Positions 1-6,300 are shown, numbered from the stretch's first letter. The stretch: DNA of 7,027 nt from JBHJHK01 sp050330975 (GCA_050330975.1 JBHJHK010000265.1:1-7027); one strand, 5' to 3'. Notes: generated by a model from the sequence alone, not told the origin. Made by a program: numbers and translations.

Positions 1-237
1 GCTAGTTTGTAAGTGAGGTAGGAGGGTCGCGTGGAGGGTCGCGAGGAGGCTCGCGAGGAGGGACTCGAGGATGGACGCGTGGAGTGACTTGAGGAGGGAA
101 GTGAACAGAGGGCAATTGAAATTGCTAAAACTCTTCATCAAATGGGTTTTTCCATGACCCAAATTAGTCAGGGAACTGGTCTCTCTCAAGAGCGTCTGGA
201 GGCTCTGCTGGGGGGTGAGGACAAGCCTGCCAGCTAA
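1..237 (+). pseudogene. Rpn-family nuclease/transposase, decayed C-terminal fragment
   Basis: Reading frame 1 ends at TAA 235-237 and codes for the typical C-terminal tail of the Rpn (recombination-promoting nuclease / putative transposase) family: a run of EGR/EEG repeats, then IEIAKTLHQMGF, then TQISQGTGLSQERLEALLG and a GEDKPAS end. The frame is broken by TAA at 10-12, TAG at 19-21 and TGA at 85-87. The TGA falls where other repeat units have a GGA, GGT or GCT codon. No nuclease core is present in this piece; it lies upstream of the window or is lost. The tail is clearly homologous to the one at 644-1033 (MGLPLDQISRGTDLPQAQLKKLLG). I infer a dead gene copy. Assignment to the family rests on the characteristic tail alone. 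Confidence 0.75.
10..105 (+). repeat. 12-bp coding tandem repeat (EGR-type, about 8 degenerate units)
   Basis: Units of 12 bases begin at 10, 22, 34, 46, 58, 70, 82 and 94; the clearest are GAGGGTCGCGTG, GAGGGTCGCGAG and GAGGCTCGCGAG. Each codes for four residues of the type E-G-R-E/V, giving a charged helical or coiled-coil spacer that is common near the C-terminus of Rpn-family proteins. The first unit and the one at 82 hold the in-frame stops. Copy-number change by slippage would keep the frame. Confidence 0.8.
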
Positions 238-257
238 CCACGTCTCAATCTTTATAG

Positions 258-368
258 CGATTCTTCCTTCACGCCCGGGACAAAGCCAATTGCCGCTACG
301 ATATTGAAATGCAGGTGAGGAGCCACGGGGCCTACGTCGAGCGGGCGCTGTACTTAGAGACCTTCTGA
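258..368 (+). pseudogene. Rpn-family nuclease core fragment (PD-(D/E)XK part)
   Basis: Frame 3 reads RFFLHARDKANCRYDIEMQV, then RSHGAYVERALYLETF and a stop at 366-368. This matches the catalytic core pattern of Rpn/PD-(D/E)XK putative transposases, in which an A-R-D segment is followed by a tyrosine or phenylalanine, I/V-E-M-Q, and then Y-x-x-R-A-L-Y. The E-x-Q pair is the usual distal part of the nuclease motif. An in-frame TAG lies at 255-257, so the N-terminal part is missing, and the sequence leaves the family pattern after YLETF. The fragment begins only about 20 bases after the stop of the preceding tail and precedes the hairpin block. It may be the remaining front half of the gene whose tail is at 644-1033. 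Confidence 0.65.
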
Positions 369-643
369 TGAATGTTTCTCGTCTTAACCCACCCCTTTCA
401 ACCTTCCCTGGCGTCGGGAGGCGCCCCGTTCCCTCCCCCGGGGACCTGCATCACCCACGAGGGAGGAGCGTCGGCAGGGGGTCTCCCCCACCCCAACCCT
501 CCCCCGCTGGGGGAGGGAGCACTTCCCCCCAGCGGGGGAGGGTTAGGGCGGGGAGATCACATCCCCTCCCCCAGCAGGGGAGGGTTAGGGTTGGGGAGAG
601 GGAGAGGTCGAGATCCTCCCTCTTTTGTCAGACGGCCTCTTAG
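369..643. repeat. GC-rich palindromic repeat block with three hairpins
   Basis: No gene is seen here. The stretch holds three strong hairpins. Hairpin 1 has perfect 9-bp arms, CCCTCCCCC (497-505) and GGGGGAGGG (509-517), with loop GCT. Hairpin 2 has CCCCC (526-530) and GGGGG (534-538) with loop AGC, and extends outward imperfectly. Hairpin 3 has CCCTCCCC (564-571) and GGGGAGGG (577-584). Hairpins 2 and 3 are each followed by GGGTTAGGG-type sequence and a G-rich run. Hairpin 1 is preceded by the complement, CCCCAACCC, so it lies in the opposite orientation. This fits a dispersed REP/MITE-like repeat in several copies. The open frames across it (two overlapping 91-codon frames) are low-complexity Pro/Gly/Arg translations of the repeat and are not called as genes. 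Confidence 0.75.
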
Positions 644-1033
644 CTGAGCAAACTCAACGCCCAACAGCTTTCAGAGGACCAGCGCTATACGGAGGCGAGT
701 ATGAACGAAGATTACACCCACCCACCGGCGCCAGAGGCTTCTGAAGCCTCGCTAAATCGTGATGATAAGGCCCGCCGGTTAGCGACGACGCGCGAGGAGG
801 CGCTATGGCTAGAGGCGATGCTGATACATAAGGCCCGTGAGGAAGGACGTAAGGAAGGACGTAAGGAAGGACGTGAGGAAGGACGCCAACAAGGACTTCA
901 AGAAGTAACGCAAAGGATTGCGAAATCTTTCTATGACATGGGTCTTCCCTTAGACCAGATCAGCCGGGGGACGGACTTACCCCAAGCTCAGCTCAAAAAA
1001 CTCCTGGGCATCGAGGACAAGCCCCCTGGCTAA
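644..1033 (+). pseudogene. Rpn-family nuclease/transposase, C-terminal fragment
   Basis: The frame runs from just after TAG 641-643 to TAA 1031-1033. It starts as LSKLNAQQLSEDQRYTEAS, so family-like sequence extends upstream of the first ATG at 701. It continues through DDKARRLATTREEALWLEAM, a KEGR-type repeat, and IAKSFYDMGLPLDQISRGTD with an LKKLLG end. This is the C-terminal third of an Rpn-family protein; the nuclease core and the middle are absent. The ATG at 701 has a good Shine-Dalgarno sequence (GGAGG 691-695, 5-nt gap), so a 110-residue product could be made, but it would lack catalytic residues. Unlike the copy at 1-237, this frame has no internal stop, which suggests either more recent decay or some retained use of the tail. 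I favour a remnant, with a translated small protein as the alternative. Confidence 0.7.
839..886 (+). repeat. 12-bp coding tandem repeat (4 units, EEGR/KEGR)
   Basis: Four units of 12 bases at 839, 851, 863 and 875, all variants of (A/G)AGGAAGGACGT, code for EEGR-KEGR-KEGR-EEGR. The two middle units are identical, which points to recent expansion by slippage or unequal exchange. The same charged spacer occurs, more diverged, at 10-105. Confidence 0.85.
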
Positions 1034-1063
1034 CCGCGGCTCCGTCTAGCCCCCCTCCCCCCC

Positions 1064-1094
1064 CGCAAAGCTCGCCAACACGACACACTTTGCG
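1064..1094. promoter_or_regulatory. 7-bp inverted repeat upstream of the efflux operon
   Basis: CGCAAAG (1064-1070) and CTTTGCG (1088-1094) form a perfect inverted repeat separated by 17 bases. It lies between the Rpn remnant and the adaptor gene and just ahead of a TTGACG hexamer at 1097-1102. It could be an operator for a dimeric repressor or a weak hairpin ending upstream transcription; there is no T-run immediately after it. A C-rich tract (six C, one T, eight C, 1050-1064) precedes it. The role is inferred from position only. Confidence 0.3.
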
Positions 1095-1096
1095 CT

Positions 1097-1134
1097 TTGA
1101 CGTTTTGCTCATCCTCCGAGTCCTAGGTTATACC
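1097..1134 (+). promoter_or_regulatory. Possible promoter region of the efflux operon
   Basis: This is the only AT-leaning stretch ahead of the adaptor gene. It contains TTGACG (1097-1102), TTGCTC (1105-1110) and TATACC (1129-1134). TTGCTC and TATACC are 18 bases apart, but the -35 match is poor. TTGACG is a good -35 match but lies 26 bases from TATACC, which is too far. The start of transcription therefore cannot be fixed. Confidence 0.2.
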
Positions 1135-1165
1135 CCTGTTTGCCGACTTTGAGGATACCCTCGCC

Positions 1166-2269
1166 ATGCCTTGTCAATTCCGATGGACCCTTCGCACCGG
1201 ACTCGGGGTTTTGCCCTGGGCAGGGCTGCTCATCGGCCTTTGGAGCCTACCCCTCCTCGGCCAACCCAAGCCCCCCGAGGTCATCGCCGCCGCCGCCTAC
1301 ACCACCACCTTTGTCGACCGGGTCGAAGCCCTGGGCACCCTGCGGGCCTATGACGCGGTGGAGCTCACCGCCCAAGTCACCGAGCAGATCAGCGCCCTGC
1401 ACTTTGACGACGGCGACCAGGTCGAGGCGGGGCAAGTCCTGGTGGAATTGGTGGACCGCGAAGAACGGGCCCTCCTGGCCCAGGCCCGGGCCGCCCGGGA
1501 CGAGGCCCAGGATCAGCTCCAGCGCTCCACCCAACTGTCCGAACGCGGCCTCACCCCCGACTCCGAACTGAGCCTGCGCCGACGGGAATTCCGAGTCGCC
1601 GAAGCCCAAATCAGCGCCATGGAAGCCCGAATCGCCGACCGCCTCATCCGCGCCCCCTTCGCCGGGCGCATGGGGTTGCGAGTCATCAGCGTGGGCGCCA
1701 CCGTCGAGCCCGGCGACCCCATCGCCCAACTCATCGACGACCGGGTGATGAAGCTGGATTTTGCCGTGCCCAGCGCCTTTTTGGCCAACCTGCGCCCCGG
1801 CATCGCCATCGAAGCCCGCACCCGGGCCTACCCCGAGGAAGTGTTCTCTGGAGAAGTCCGCTCGGTGGATAGCGTCATCGATCCCGTCACCCGGGCGGTG
1901 ATGGTGCGGGCCACCCTCCCCAACCCCGACGGCCGGTTATTGCCGGGATTGTTGATGACGGTGGATCTACTCCTCAACCCCCGCACCACCCTGGCGGTCC
2001 CCGAGGAGAGCGTGATCCCCACGGGCGACCAAACCTTTGTCTGGGTGGTGGAACCCCGAGACGACCACCACGTGGTCAACCGGCGTCCCATCACCACCGG
2101 CGCCCGGCGGGTGGGGGATGTGGAGGTGCTGGCGGGGCTGGCCCCAGGGGAATGGGTGGTCACCGAGGGCACCATGAAGATTCGTCCCGGGCAAACCGTG
2201 GCGGTCACCCGCGCCGAGGGGGACACCCCGGTGCCGTTGTTGTCCCTCTCCGCCGGCCGGGAGGACTAG
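1166..2269 (+). CDS. RND efflux pump periplasmic adaptor subunit (MFP/HlyD family)
   Basis: This 367-residue protein is the membrane-fusion subunit that bridges the inner-membrane RND transporter and an outer-membrane channel. Residues 1 to about 33 (basic start, then LLIGLWSLPLLG) look like a signal peptide or N-terminal anchor. There is no lipobox, so it is not an obvious lipoprotein. The first lipoyl half-motif is at about 60-98 (TLRAYDAVELTAQV, then GDQVEAGQVLVELVDREE). A helical hairpin spans about 99-158. The second lipoyl half is at about 161-190 (IRAPFAGRMG, then GATVEPGDPIAQLID). A beta-barrel domain covers about 195-270 and the membrane-proximal domain about 275-348 (LAVPEESVIP, then GLAPGEWVVTEG). 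The length is normal for the family. ATG 1166 has only a weak, distant GAGG (1151-1154), but the signal peptide supports it. The gene is co-transcribed with the transporter that begins 3 bases after its stop. The substrate cannot be read from the sequence. Confidence 0.93.
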   Translation: MPCQFRWTLRTGLGVLPWAGLLIGLWSLPLLGQPKPPEVIAAAAYTTTFVDRVEALGTLRAYDAVELTAQVTEQISALHFDDGDQVEAGQVLVELVDREERALLAQARAARDEAQDQLQRSTQLSERGLTPDSELSLRRREFRVAEAQISAMEARIADRLIRAPFAGRMGLRVISVGATVEPGDPIAQLIDDRVMKLDFAVPSAFLANLRPGIAIEARTRAYPEEVFSGEVRSVDSVIDPVTRAVMVRATLPNPDGRLLPGLLMTVDLLLNPRTTLAVPEESVIPTGDQTFVWVVEPRDDHHVVNRRPITTGARRVGDVEVLAGLAPGEWVVTEGTMKIRPGQTVAVTRAEGDTPVPLLSLSAGRED

Positions 2270-2272
2270 ACC

Positions 2273-5200
2273 ATGTGGCTGAGCGACCTCTCGGTCAAAC
2301 GCCCCGTGGTGGCCACGGTGACCTCCCTGGTGTTGGTATCCTGCGGCCTGGTGGCCTTTGAGCAACTGCCGCTGCGCCAGTACCCCGACATCGACCCCCC
2401 CGTGGTGTCGGTGGAAACCGCCTACCCCGGCGCCGCCGCCAATGTGGTGGAAAACCGCATCACCGAACTCATCGAAGAGCGCATCGCCGGGGTGGAGGGC
2501 ATCGAAACCATCGAATCGGTGAGCGAGGACGGTGAGTCGGATATCACCATCACCTTTGTCACCCAACGCAACGTCGACGATGCCGCCAACGACATCCGCG
2601 ACCGGGTGTCCAGCATCCTCGACGACTTGCCCGATGAAGCCGACCCGCCAGAGATTTCCAAGGTCGACTCCAACCAAGACGTCATCATGTGGCTCAATCT
2701 GGTGAGCGATCAGATGACGGTGCCCGAGCTCACCGACTACGCCCGCCGCTATTTGGTGGATCGGTTTTCGGTGTTGGAGGGGGTGGCCCGGGTGCGGGTA
2801 GGGGGCCAGCAGAACTACGCCATGCGCGTCTGGCTCGATCGCCGGGCCATGGCCGCCCGGGGCATCGTCGCCGCCGACATCGAAGCTAGGCTGCGGGCGG
2901 AGAACGTCGAGCTGCCGGCGGGGAGCCTCGAGTCATCCACCCGCCAGTTCACCGTCCGGGTGGATCGGGCCTTTCGCTCCACGGCGGATTTTAGGCGCCT
3001 GGTCCTCGACGAGGGCAGCGACGGCTATTTGGTGCGGTTGGGGGACGTGGCCCGGGTGGAGCTGGGCACCGAAGAAGACCGGACTTTCTTTCGCGGCAAC
3101 GGCATTCCCCAGGTGGGGTTGGGAATCATCCGCCAGTCCACCGCCAACACCATCGATGTGGCCAATCGGGCCAAGGCCTTGGCCGCCCAACTCAACCCCA
3201 CCTTGCCCACGGGGATGTCCATCGAACAGAGCTACGACACTTCGGTGTTTATCCAAAACGCCATCGATGAGGTCTACAAAACTTTGGGGATCGCCATCGG
3301 CTTGGTGATCCTGGTGATTTTTCTGTTTCTGGGGAGCTGGCGGGCTATGTTAGTGCCGGCGGTGACGGTGCCGGTATCCCTGGTGGGGGCGTTTTTGGCC
3401 ATCTGGCTGTTCGGCTTCACCATCAATCTTCTCACCCTCCTGGCGTTGGTGCTGGCCATTGGTCTGGTGGTGGACGACGCCATCGTGGTGCTGGAAAACA
3501 TCCAACGGCGCATGGACGAACTCGGGGAAACGCCGTTGGTGGCGGCCTTTGAGGGCTCCCGCCAGGTGGGTTTTGCCGTGGTGGCCACCACCGTGGTGCT
3601 GGTGGCGGTGTTTGTGCCCATCGGTTTCCTTCAGGGGGATATTGGGCGCTTGTTCTCGGAGTTTGCCCTCACCATCGCCGCGGCGGTGATCATCTCCAGC
3701 TTTGTGGCCTTGAGCCTGTCGCCGGCCTTGGCCTCCAAGGTGTTGCGGCCCAAGTCCCAACGACCCTCTTGGCTCAGCCGGCTCCTAGAGGGCGCCTTCA
3801 CCGCTTTGGGGAAGGCCTATGAGCTATTACTGCGGGGGGTGTTGGCGGTGCCCCTGGTGGGCATCGTGGTGATCGTGGCGGGTTTCGGCGCCTGTGGTTG
3901 GCTCTACGGCCAGCTGTCGTCAGAGTACGCCCCCCGGGAGGATCGAGGGGCATTTTTCGTCATCGTCAACGGCCCCGAGGGCGCTACCCACCAGTACATG
4001 GTGCGTTACATGGACGAGATCGAGGCCAGGCTCACCCCCTATGTGGAGAACGGCGAGTTCCAACGGCTATTGGTGCGCACCCCACGCTCCTTTGGCAACT
4101 ACGAAAACTTCAACTCTGGCATTGTGATCAACGTCCTCACCCCCTGGGCCCAGCGGCGGGACGCCTGGACCATCATGGGGGAAGTACGGGCCAAGCTGGC
4201 CGACCTCCCCGGAGTGCGGGCCTTTCCCGTCATGCGCCAGGGCTTTGGGGGACGGGTGCGCAAGCCCTTGCAGATGACCATCGGCGGCGGTAGCTGGGAG
4301 GAGCTAGCCCGTTGGCGGGAGACCTTGTTCGCCGCCATCGACCAGCGGGGGTTGGCGCTGCCGGGCTTGGACTGGGACTACAAAGAGACCAAGCCCCAAC
4401 TGCGGGTGGATATCGACTACGACCGGGCGGCAGAGCTTGGGGTGCGGGTGGGAGAAATCGGCCGCACCCTAGAGACCATGCTGGGCTCTAGGCGGGTTAC
4501 CACCTTTCTCCAGGACGGCGAGGAGTACGACGTGATCCTGGAGGGGGAGCGGGATGCCCAGCGCACCCCGGGGGATCTGAGTAATATCTACGTCCGTTCC
4601 AGCCAGTCCAACGCCCTGGTGCCCCTGTCCAATCTGGTGAGCCTCCGGGAAGAGGGGGGGTCGGGGACCCTCAACCGCTACAACCGCATCCGGGCCATCA
4701 CCATCGAGGCCAACTTGCCCGAGGGGAAGGTTCTAGGGGATGCCTTGAACGAGTTAGAGGCCCTGGCGCGGGAGGTACTCCCAGAACAGGTGGTCATCGA
4801 CTACAAAGGACAATCCCAGGATTTGCGCCAAGCGGGGAGTTCCCTGATCTTTGTGTTTGCCTTTGGGGTGGGGATTGTGTTTTTGGTGCTGGCCGCCCAA
4901 TTCGAGAGTTGGCGCCATCCGCTAGTGATTATGATCTCGGTGCCCTTGGCCATCTCCGGGGGGCTGTTTAGTCTCTGGTGGGCGGGTTCCACCTTGAACT
5001 TGTACAGTCAAATCGGCTTGGTGATGCTCATTGGCCTTGCGGCCAAAAATGGCATTTTGATCGTGGAGTTCGCCAACCAGCTGCGGGACGAGGGGTTGGT
5101 ATTTAAGCAGGCGATTTTACAGGCCTCCCTCACTCGGTTTCGCCCCATCGTCATGACCGGGGTGACTACCATTGCCGGGGCTGTGCCGTTGATCTTGGCC

Positions 5201-5419
5201 AGTGGCGCCGGGGCGGAGACTCGCTTTGTCATCGGCATTGTGGTGTTTGGCGGGGTGGTGGCGTCGACTCTGTTCACCCTCGTCACCGTACCGGCCACCT
5301 ACGCCCTCATCGCCCGGGGCAGCGGCTCCCCGGGGGCGGTGGCCCGGCAACTGGCCAAAGAGCAGCGCCAGCTGGGCGAGGCGGCGCCGACGGTGGGGCG
5401 CTCCACAGTGGCGCCCTAA
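2273..5419 (+). CDS. RND efflux transporter permease subunit (HAE1/AcrB-like)
   Basis: This 1048-residue inner-membrane proton/drug antiporter is of normal family length and complete at both ends. It starts with MWLSDLSVKRPVVATV (TM1 about 11-29). The first periplasmic porter domain follows, with YPGAAANVVE and the VDSNQDVIMWLNL segment. TM2-TM6 lie at about 338-485, TM7 at 525-545, the second porter domain at 546-856, and TM8-TM12 at 857-1012. The proton-relay residues are present: D401 and D402 in LAIGLVVDDAIVVLEN (AcrB D407/D408), K925 in GLAAKNGILIVEF (AcrB K940), R955 and T962 in RFRPIVMT (AcrB R971/T978). These support an active proton-driven pump, and multidrug-type rather than metal-type (CusA-like) export is inferred from overall similarity. 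GGGAGG at 2259-2264, inside the end of the adaptor gene, is a good ribosome site 8 bases before ATG. No TolC-type gene follows. The last 30 or so residues are a polar, Ala/Gln-rich cytoplasmic tail. Confidence 0.96.
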   Translation: MWLSDLSVKRPVVATVTSLVLVSCGLVAFEQLPLRQYPDIDPPVVSVETAYPGAAANVVENRITELIEERIAGVEGIETIESVSEDGESDITITFVTQRNVDDAANDIRDRVSSILDDLPDEADPPEISKVDSNQDVIMWLNLVSDQMTVPELTDYARRYLVDRFSVLEGVARVRVGGQQNYAMRVWLDRRAMAARGIVAADIEARLRAENVELPAGSLESSTRQFTVRVDRAFRSTADFRRLVLDEGSDGYLVRLGDVARVELGTEEDRTFFRGNGIPQVGLGIIRQSTANTIDVANRAKALAAQLNPTLPTGMSIEQSYDTSVFIQNAIDEVYKTLGIAIGLVILVIFLFLGSWRAMLVPAVTVPVSLVGAFLAIWLFGFTINLLTLLALVLAIGLVVDDAIVVLENIQRRMDELGETPLVAAFEGSRQVGFAVVATTVVLVAVFVPIGFLQGDIGRLFSEFALTIAAAVIISSFVALSLSPALASKVLRPKSQRPSWLSRLLEGAFTALGKAYELLLRGVLAVPLVGIVVIVAGFGACGWLYGQLSSEYAPREDRGAFFVIVNGPEGATHQYMVRYMDEIEARLTPYVENGEFQRLLVRTPRSFGNYENFNSGIVINVLTPWAQRRDAWTIMGEVRAKLADLPGVRAFPVMRQGFGGRVRKPLQMTIGGGSWEELARWRETLFAAIDQRGLALPGLDWDYKETKPQLRVDIDYDRAAELGVRVGEIGRTLETMLGSRRVTTFLQDGEEYDVILEGERDAQRTPGDLSNIYVRSSQSNALVPLSNLVSLREEGGSGTLNRYNRIRAITIEANLPEGKVLGDALNELEALAREVLPEQVVIDYKGQSQDLRQAGSSLIFVFAFGVGIVFLVLAAQFESWRHPLVIMISVPLAISGGLFSLWWAGSTLNLYSQIGLVMLIGLAAKNGILIVEFANQLRDEGLVFKQAILQASLTRFRPIVMTGVTTIAGAVPLILASGAGAETRFVIGIVVFGGVVASTLFTLVTVPATYALIARGSGSPGAVARQLAKEQRQLGEAAPTVGRSTVAP

Positions 5420-5472
5420 GGCCCCGGCACTCAACCCCTTTGGACGTGCCAGGGTTAGCGAGGAACAGGATA

Positions 5473-5569
5473 TCCCCCTTGCCAGGGGGAGGCGTTTGAA
5501 GGGCAGCGACCGGCCAGGTTGGGGTAATCGCGCCCTTCCCTGGCAAGGGTAGAGTTTGGGTGGGGTCCT
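5473..5569. repeat. GC-rich palindromic element downstream of the efflux operon
   Basis: A hairpin with perfect 7-bp arms, TCCCCCT (5473-5479) and AGGGGGA (5484-5490), has loop TGCC. Its core CCCTTGCCAGGG (5476-5487) is the exact reverse complement of CCCTGGCAAGGG at 5538-5549, so a 12-bp inverted repeat brackets about 50 bases. The second arm is followed by TAGAGTTTGGGTGGGG, which resembles the GTTAGGGTTGGGG that follows the hairpins near 564-600. I infer a related dispersed element. It could form the 3' end of the efflux mRNA, but there is no T-run, so I do not call it an intrinsic terminator. Confidence 0.6.
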
Positions 5570-5857
5570 CCCGCTCCCCCGCCAAACAAAAACCCAGGGC
5601 GGGCCATCTTCCCAAGCTATTCCAGGGCGGTCTGCCCCTTGGCGAGGCGCAGATTCCCGGGAAAGAGCGCTTATAGATTCTCTAGAGGTCGCTCATAGAA
5701 CCCCGAAGTCCGCCGATAGAGAACATGGGTATCCTCGTTATCAGCACAACTCACCCCTTTGTACTTGGCAAGCTAATTGCAAACTCTTCAAGCAAGTCGC
5801 CTCTCACGGTGTCTTGATAACCCCAATCCCACAGCACTGATCCAAAAGGTTTAAAGC
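5570..5857. other. Intergenic region, no gene seen
   Basis: No convincing coding sequence. It contains two direct copies of CCAGGGCGG (5594-5602 and 5622-5630); the second forms a small hairpin, GGGC (5625-5628) with GCCC (5634-5637). There are also perfect palindromes TTCCCGGGAA (5654-5663) and CTCTAGAG (5680-5687). Composition drops from GC-rich to mixed at about 5660. No clear sigma-70 promoter was found ahead of the gene at 5858. Confidence 0.5.
5668..5720. promoter_or_regulatory. Three phased 10-bp direct repeats (CGCNNATAGA)
   Basis: CGCTTATAGA (5668-5677), CGCTCATAGA (5690-5699) and CGCCGATAGA (5711-5720) lie 22 and 21 bases apart, start to start, which is about two DNA turns and puts them on one face of the helix. 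They are 138-190 bases upstream of the small exported gene. This arrangement suits cooperative binding of a regulator, but the function is inferred. Related motifs in both orientations occur at 6739-6799. Confidence 0.35.
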
Positions 5858-6232
5858 ATGTTCAACTTCAATCTCAGCATTTTGATACTTGCCACTTTGA
5901 TGCTCGCTGGTAACGCTTTTGCCGCTGGCGATACCAAAACCTGCACTGTGAACGTGACCCACTGTGCAAACTCACAGACGGAGTACTTTCGAGTCTGTAT
6001 CTACAATGGAGGCGATGCGGTGAGACTCGTTGCAATCAGCGATATTAGACTGGACAGGGGCGAGTCGAGATCATTGACTTGTAATGATGATAAGTGCCGC
6101 ATATCAGCTGCCCCCGCCAACGCGATCACCTGTCAAAACTTTGCCACGACGTCATGGAACCCAAGTTGTGGCAATTATCACCTTGAAAGAAAAGGTGGTG
6201 AAACCGTGTCCTACGGTGGTGGCTGCCCTTAA
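5858..6232 (+). CDS. Small exported cysteine-rich protein, unknown family
   Basis: I do not recognise this 124-residue protein. Residues 1-22 form a clear Sec signal peptide (hydrophobic LSILILATLMLAG, then an A-F-A cleavage site before AGDTK). The mature part of about 100 residues has eight cysteines (29, 36, 47, 75, 80, 92, 104, 123), an even number compatible with four disulfides formed in the periplasm or outside. It is rich in Asn, Thr, Ser and Gly, has a short C-N-D-D-K-C pair at 75-80, and ends in a glycine-rich YGGGCP. No membrane segment is present after the signal. AAAAGG (5844-5849), 8 bases before ATG, is a good ribosome site. The gene stands alone, with its own terminator downstream, and is visibly less GC-rich than the pump genes, which suggests transfer or a different selection history. 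Possible roles (toxin, inhibitor, adhesin or stress protein) cannot be told apart from sequence. Confidence 0.8.
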   Translation: MFNFNLSILILATLMLAGNAFAAGDTKTCTVNVTHCANSQTEYFRVCIYNGGDAVRLVAISDIRLDRGESRSLTCNDDKCRISAAPANAITCQNFATTSWNPSCGNYHLERKGGETVSYGGGCP

Positions 6233-6293
6233 TAATCAATATCCCAATAATCAATATCCCAATAATCAATATTCCATGACGATCCATTGATTA
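6231..6293 (+). repeat. Three 15-bp tandem repeats with an inverted copy
   Basis: AATAATCAATATCCC occurs at 6231-6245 and 6246-6260, and with one change (ATATTCC end) at 6261-6275. The array starts inside the stop codon (6230-6232) of the small exported gene. Each unit contains TAATCAAT, and its reverse complement ATTGATTA lies at 6286-6293. In the +1 frame relative to the gene, the units spell NNQYP three times (the last NNQYS). Confidence 0.9.
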
Positions 6294-6300
6294 GTCAAGT

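Noticed and set aside
480..600. Intrinsic terminators in the hairpin block
   Set aside because: The stems are strong but no T-run follows any of them on either strand.
368..647. Two overlapping 91-codon frames across the hairpin block
   Set aside because: Both are Pro/Gly/Arg-rich translations of palindromic repeats and have no ribosome site or family features.
1140..1571. 143-codon frame overlapping the adaptor gene
   Set aside because: It is a Pro/Ser/Arg-rich shadow of the adaptor in another frame; the adaptor frame has clear domains.
1967..2677. 236-codon minus-strand frame over the adaptor/transporter junction
   Set aside because: His/Gly/Val-rich shadow typical of GC-rich coding DNA; it crosses two well-supported plus-strand genes.
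5426..5450. GGCAC/GTGCC inverted repeat as terminator of the efflux operon
   Set aside because: Only 5 bp of stem, a 15-base loop and no T-run.
5725..5817. 30-residue frame (MGILVISTTH...) before the small exported gene
   Set aside because: No ribosome site, no recognisable features, short enough to be chance.
6231..6275. CRISPR array
   Set aside because: The units are 15 bases long and directly adjacent, without spacers.
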